NCBI GenBank assembly: GCA_012295275.1
Contig: CM022676.1
Span: 15,059,825-15,123,824, forward strand
Length of the DNA stretch: 64,000 nt
Source of the DNA: Chrysomallon squamiferum
Taxonomy: Eukaryota > Mollusca > Gastropoda > Neomphalida > Peltospiridae
Direction of reading: 5' to 3'
Below the pieces are notes generated by a model. That model saw nothing but the letters and a program-made list of their open reading frames with translations. It had not been told where the DNA came from and made no database searches. Of this stretch, positions 58,601-64,000 are shown piece by piece (within the stretch, counting starts at the first letter, position 1; every line of letters starts with the position of its first letter). Both the position numbers and the translations under genes were made by a program.

Positions 58601-59698
58601 CAGAAAGACATCAGACAAATCTACCAACAGAAGAACGTCAGATAGAGATACCAAATAAATAGAGTCAGACAGAAACCCAAACAGATCGACGTCGGACAAA
58701 AATAGTAACAGAAGGACGTCAGAGAGAGAGATACCAATAGTAGGGCGACAGACAAAAATAGTAAAAGAAGGACGACAGAGAGAGATACTAATAGTAGTGC
58801 GTCATACGAAGATAGTTGCAGAAGGGCGTCAGATCGACATCCCGATAGTAAAGTATTATTCAGAACGGCATCACAGAAAGCTACTAATAGAAGGTCGTCA
58901 GCGGGAGATACCAACAGAAGAGAGTCAGACATAAATAGTAACAGATGGACGTCAGAGAAAGATAATAACAATAGGCTGGTAGATAAAGACAGTAACACAA
59001 GGACATCAGGCAAAGATACTAACAGAAGGGCATCAGATAGAGAGTCATCTACTGTGGAGGCTGAAATCACACTTTCAGATATTCAGATGGAAAAATCACA
59101 CGGAATACGTTCAGACACCCGTTATACGAGAACGGAACAAAACAAGTACATTTCGAGAATAAATCGAAAGAGCAATAATCCCCCAAATAATTCCAAAACA
59201 TACACAGAAAGAGATTTTACGAAAGCAAATACGGAGAAAGATCATCTCAAAAGAAAATTCGTGACCGTTTATCCAGGAGCAGATAAAGACAGATACAATC
59301 CTAAAACAAAGAGAGACGACTATTTTCAGAAAACAAATAAAAAGAAAAATTATCCCAGATGAATTAAAATGAGGGATTATTCCACAGTAAAATTTCACAG
59401 CGATTATCAAGGAGAAAAGAGATTAAAGAATTATCCCATAGGAACTAAAGCCAAGGATTATATTATACCAAAAACTTGCACCTGTTATCGAGGAGAAGAG
59501 AAATTGAATGATCATCCGAAAATTACATCCGAACTGGATTATCGAGTAACGAACACAGACAGGGATTATGTCCAGGGAAACTCAGACAGTATCTCCAGAC
59601 TGGATTCGCCTGATACAGATGACACTGTGACGGGACAAAGAAAAGAAGCATTTAACAGTGACAGAAGAAGTAGTCACCAAATGAGCAGAGAAAAATAA
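55635..59698 (+). CDS. ZNFX1-like protein (NFX1-type zinc fingers), 3' part, frame broken
   Basis: The N gap cuts off the helicase part. First come Cys/His clusters of NFX1 type (LKCGHICRGSCHEC, LLCGHECVSDC, CPLCPLPCENSCVHLC). Next is a segment diagnostic of the ZNFX1 C-terminus (LEDCEHIFEVQALDELM, then IQLKRCPRCNVVIRHSGRY), then a Lys/Glu-rich linker. Last, across an intron (donor 56829, acceptor 57278, phase 1), is the RZ-like motif EGWLKCEAGHIY...CEIC. ZNFX1 proteins are RNA helicases of antiviral and small-RNA pathways; that is family knowledge. The frame moves three times, near 56090, 56190 and 56440, each time by +1. The Cys in the usual G-x-C-G of the RZ finger is missing. The last exon continues into a 9-residue repeat tail with stops at 58124, 58656 and 59360; the final stretch ends at 59698. 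Broken gene or poor consensus; the family is secure. Confidence 0.75.
56829..57278 (+). other. intron of the ZNFX1-like gene
   Basis: 450 bp, AT-rich, GTGAGA...TGTTTCAG. The Gly codon is split 1+2 and the joined frame runs GHIYFAYFG. Confidence 0.75.
57372..59050 (+). repeat. 27-bp coding minisatellite (RASDRYTNS)n
   Basis: About 41 close copies to 58500, then about 20 worn ones. The DNA unit contains AGATATACTAACAGTAGGG followed by CGTCAGAC. The protein unit alternates SDRY and SERY, basic and hydrophilic, like a disordered RS/RD-rich tail. One unit turned GTCAGA into GTAAGA (stop, 58124), one has GTACGA (58167), and an extra T at 58231 shifts the frame. After 59054 non-repeated but similar basic sequence (TDRDY, YQGEKRLKNYP) goes on in the original frame. 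Confidence 0.95.
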
Positions 59699-60147
59699 AG
59701 AAGAAAGAAAGCAAGTAATCACAATTATCAATTTATTTTAATGTTTTCATACGTACGCATATACGCACTATATATAAAGACACAGATATACAACCACACA
59801 CAAATTATAAATAAATATAATATAATATATATTCATATGCACATTTATCCATTTAATCGTAAAACTGGTACGCACAATTAAAACAAATACAGGTTCACAT
59901 ATATCATAATTTACTTTGTGGTTCTCAATCAGTCAGAGTAAAAATGAATTTAAGTTGTTGGTGTTTTTTTATTATTATTTCACAGAGTTGTTCAAAGTAA
60001 ACATTTTATCAAAAAAAAAATCTCTGCCTCGCCAGTTTGTGCTTAAAACAGTCACACAACAACTGCAGAGAAGATTCAGACGAGTATGGTGATGAAGACG
60101 GTGACGATGATGCTGATTATCTAGCTGCTGTTAAAAGTCACACTGTG
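59699..60147. other. 3' flank of the ZNFX1-like gene, no gene
   Basis: AT-rich. A GATGAAGACGGTGACGATGATG stretch is at about 60089. Nothing recognised. Confidence 0.6.
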
Positions 60148-61770
60148 TGTTTCTAATAATACCTTTTTGTATATAGTTACACTGTATATTTCTAATAATA
60201 CGTTGTTGTTGTTTTTTGTTGTTTTTTTTTAAAGTTACTCTGTATATTTCTCATAAATAATTTTTGTTTAAAGTTACACTGCATATTTCTATTAATACGT
60301 GTTTTTGTTTGTTTAAATTTACCATGTATATTTCTAATAATAAGTATTTTTTTGTTTAATATTACACTGCATATTCCTATTAAGAATATCTGTTTGAAGT
60401 TATCCCTTACGTTTTCTAATAATACGTGTTTAGTTTAAAGTCATTCCTTATGTTTTCTAATAATACGTGTTTAGTTTAAAGTCATTCCTTATGTTTTCTA
60501 ATAATACGTGTTTAGTTTAAAGTTATCCTGTATATTTTCTAATACTATGATTTTGTTAAAAGTTTCTCTGTACATTTCTAATAATACATTTTTGTTTAAA
60601 TTTACTCTGTATATTTCTGAAAGGTTTTTGTTTAAAATTGAACTGTATATTTGTAGTTTCATTCTTCAACGATGTGCACTGCATAGTTTTATTAATTAGT
60701 TTTTGTTTAAAGTTACAGATCATATTTCTAATAATACGTTTCTGTTTAAAGTTACTCTGTGTAATTCCAGAAACAAATTTTTGTACAAAGTTGCACTGTA
60801 TATTTCAAAAATGCGTTTTTTGGTGTGTGTTTTTTTTATTTGTTGTTGTTGTTGTTTTGTTCAAGTTCCACAGTACCGTTCTAAAAACATTGCATATTTC
60901 TGAAAAAAAGGTTTTATTAGCATTTCATTATATATTTCTAATAATGCTATTTTGTTATTATTAATCGTACACTGCATATTTCTAATAATACGCTTATGTG
61001 TGTTTAAAGATACCTGCATACCACCAAAAATAGGTTAATTTTTAAAGTTTCTCTGTATATTTCTAACAATATGTTTTTGTCTAGTGTTATAATATATAGT
61101 TCTAATAATACATTTGTATTTAAAGTTACGTTGCCTATTTCTAATAATACATTTTTGTTTAAGTTTCACTGTATGTTTCTAATAATAAGTTTTTGTTTAA
61201 AAATAACCATCTATATTTTCTAATAATACGTGTTTCCTTTAAAGTGACCATGTATATTTCTAATAATACGTTTTTGCTTAACGTTAACTGTATATTTTCA
61301 AATAATACGTTTTTTGTCTAAAGTTATCCTGTATTTTTTCTAATAATACGTTTTTGTTTAAATGTATTCTAGCATATTTCCATTAATGCGTTGTTGTTTA
61401 AAGTTACACTGTATATGTCCTAATAATAAGATTTTTGTTTAAAGTTATCCTGTATATTTTCTAATAATACGTATACTGTGTATTTGTAATAATACGTTTT
61501 TGTTTAAAATTACCATTTCTATTTTCTGATAAGACGCTTTGGTTTAAAGTATCAATGTATATTTTTAATAATAAGTGTGTTTTTTTTGTTTTTTTTGGGG
61601 GGGGGTTAAATTTATCTTGTATATTTTTTAATAATACGTTTTTAAAGTTATATCCTATATTTTCTAATTATAAGTTTTTGTTTAAACTTATCCTGTATAT
61701 ATTCTAAAAATACGTCCTTGTTTAAAGGTTCACTGCGTATTTCTAATAAAACGTTTATTTATCTTTTAAA
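60148..61770. repeat. degenerate ~40-bp AT-rich satellite
   Basis: About 40 diverged units built on TATATTTCTAATAATACG, a T-rich part (TTTTTGTTTAAAGTTA) and a short variable part. Three consecutive units at 60400-60520 are almost identical. Short open frames in it are repeat products. Confidence 0.88.
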
Positions 61771-62806
61771 TGATGTAGTTGTAAATTATTATGAATAGAA
61801 ATGTGTCATACAGATATATGTGTAACATATAATTGATTTTACCAAACTAATTGAGGATGACTGTATAGACTGGTTTTCACAGTGATTTGACAGCTACAAC
61901 ATGTTACAGTTATGTTTACAGAAATGTTAAGACTGTCTAAGGTTATAGTGAGTTCGGATGTGATTGAGTCTTTAGTTGATTGTTCTGACGTCCGCTAGAT
62001 GAGGTGATATTTAAATAGCATCGACTTGAAGACGATAGTCACGCGAGAAGCACAACTGGATTAAGAAGGGAAGGACATTTTGTAAATTTGATTGTTGTGG
62101 AAATGTTTAGGACATGTCGCTGTTACAGGCACATTTAGGTGAGATGTCGTTACACAACTCTTGTAGTAAGTAAAGAAAGGAATTCTGTTATAATGCTCAT
62201 CACTCAGTTTTTATTTTTATTTTATTGTATGCTATTTTATTTATTTTCAATTGTATTTTGCTATGACGACAAACGATAAAACTATAAACATGTTTGCTGG
62301 ACTGCATTATGTTCGGTGCATAATAATCAAGTATCTTTTTAAAAAAGTATTGTTCTGTGCGATAGTAACTCATCATCATTATAAATTACTGTCCTCAAGA
62401 AAATATCATGTGAGAGAGTTTAGGCCATGTGTCCGCACAAAAAATCAACGCTACACATTTTTCGTACTAGACTTTGTTTAATGAGAATCTTACTAGACAC
62501 ACTTAATCACAATTCTATTAGATATATTTTAAGCAGAATCATAATAGACACAGTTAATCACAATTTTACTAGACTGTAATTGTAGCACATAAAATATACC
62601 AAGAAACACTGTATACTATACATGTAAACATAACACAAGTATCGAATCCATATACTTGTTTTAGTTTTTTTATTAAATGGCTCTAAAGGCGTTCTTGTAT
62701 GAAAAGGAAAAATATACATATTTAACTAGCTTTCCTGAATAATAAAATTCAATAATGGTGAATAGGTGTTATAATATTTGATCCTATATATGCATATCTG
62801 TGTGTA

Positions 62807-62858
<52 letters not shown>

Positions 62859-63117
62859 TGTTTGTGTTTGTGTGTGTGTGATAAAAGTGACATAATAAGC
62901 TGTTTCGATGTTTTAAGTAAACACATTAATAAAGAGATATATTAATTTGTCCGTCCATTATCATCGACACCAAGTACTTCATACAGATTCGGTTCTGGAC
63001 TGTTCCCTACAAGACATAATAAAAATATATATACGTATTTATGTTTCGTTTCAAAAACAGTAAGTCATACATTAACAATTAAACGTAGAAATAACAAAAA
63101 ACAACAACAGATTATTA

Positions 63118-63170
<53 letters not shown>

Positions 63171-64000
63171 CACACACACATACATACACGCACATTAAAA
63201 CAAAAAATAATAAAAAAACAAAACAATAAAGGAGTGACACAGAGAAAACAATGTCAAACGCGATATACAGCCTAACTTCACCAGATTCTAATTTACACAG
63301 CTATTAAGATAGAAATTGGTTTATGGTGCTTATAAAACAACCTGTCATACTCCACAAATATTAGTTTATAAACACTCTGTATTTATCACTCACACATATT
63401 AAACTTTGCGTATCTGAGCAGATAATATAAATTAGATGCTATCTCATTAACGTTATGCAAAATAACTCACACGTTCTTAGCCCAGCATATAAATGACAAC
63501 TTTTTATATTATTATTATTTCATTATTACTTTTCACCTTTCTCTTTCATACTCCTTTCTTTTCTTGTTCATTCATGACTTCCTTTCGTAGCTTCATTAAT
63601 TATTTCCTGATGGACACCACAGACGTCTTAATATGTATTGAACGAGCAGAATTTAAACCGCTTTCAGTAAAGTAAGTCTTCAAATAAACATTTAGAAAAT
63701 ATTGCACTTACCAGGCTCAAAAGCAAGATTGTCGTACGTTCGAGACTGCGGTTCAGAAACGTTCCTGTGATTTGAAAGAGACACATGTTCTAAGTGGTAG
63801 TTTTTTCAGTGTTAATAATAAAATTTATACACTTCTCACAATTCAAAGTTAAATGATTTCTCTGTAATAATAATAATAATAATAATAATAGTAAAAACAA
63901 TTATAAAAACAAGAAGAAGAGCAATACAGTTATTGACTAGCACGTTAAAATTAGACATACATAAGACAATGAGAGAAAAAAGAATATATTTAACAAAATA
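61771..64000. other. AT-rich sequence without recognisable gene
   Basis: Contains (TG)n (62811-62880), (AT)n (63126-63168) and (AAT)n (63866-63890). A pair of similar 60-bp words (CTTACTAGACACACTTAATCACAATT) lies at 62488-62570. The short frames at 62251-62481 and 63493-63675 have no supporting features. Confidence 0.6.

Noticed and set aside
58205-59070. - strand frames with LSDALLLVYLSDA repeats, resembling a membrane protein
   Set aside because: Mirror of the RASDRYTNS array. The + strand frame is joined by splicing to the ZNFX1-like gene, the - strand one to nothing.

Overview
The window is nuclear DNA of an animal. Genes have GT-AG introns, multi-exon families and AATAAA signals close to stop codons, and the DNA between them is AT-rich and loaded with microsatellites ((GA)n, (CA)n, (AAT)n, (TTTA)n). 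A CLCA-family gene, a ZNFX1-like zinc-finger gene and a cluster of small secreted proteins resembling group XIV/conodipine-type phospholipase A2 together suggest a lophotrochozoan, most likely a mollusc. The species cannot be named from the sequence. Two gaps of exactly 200 N (4867-5066, 55435-55634) split the window into three contigs, so gene order across the gaps depends on scaffolding.

Left contig (1-4866): eight exons of the 3' half of a CLCA gene on the + strand, running from mid VWA domain to the FN3-like region, with an apparent frameshift in the last exon.

Middle contig (5067-55434): four + strand paralogues of a two-exon secreted PLA2-like gene, called here A (7306-8713), B (22878-23780), C (25555-36688) and D (38756-40001). 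All split in phase 0 immediately before a conserved Gly, and each second exon is 195 nt including the stop. All four have lost the catalytic His. In A, C and D the intron starts with a 33-bp minisatellite whose unit begins with the gene's own 5' splice site. There are 18 units in A, 13 in D and about 318 in C (10.5 kb); B has an (AAT)n tract instead. The array is therefore a tandem series of strong splice donors, and it is open in the reading frame of exon 1. The contig is also heavily duplicated. About 5.9-17.1 kb recurs directly at 37.3-47.3 kb, and about 11.2-22.1 kb recurs inverted at 47.3-55.4 kb. An unrecognised Ser/Asp/Glu-rich protein gene ('gene X') is thus present three times, at 11993-13505 (-), 43309-44767 (-) and 53416-54689 (+), each copy carrying a different lesion.

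Right contig (55635-64000): the 3' part of a ZNFX1-like gene, with NFX1-type Cys clusters, the ZNFX1 C-terminal Cys/His region and an RZ-like motif. It runs into a long 9-residue repeat tail (RASDRYTNS) and has several frame breaks. Downstream are a roughly 40-bp AT-rich satellite (about 60.15-61.77 kb) and 2 kb with no recognisable gene.

The central observation is the donor-carrying intronic minisatellite in a PLA2-like family whose catalytic His is gone. It could make the 5' splice choice, and so the protein, variable, or it could be an expanding non-functional repeat. RNA data would decide.
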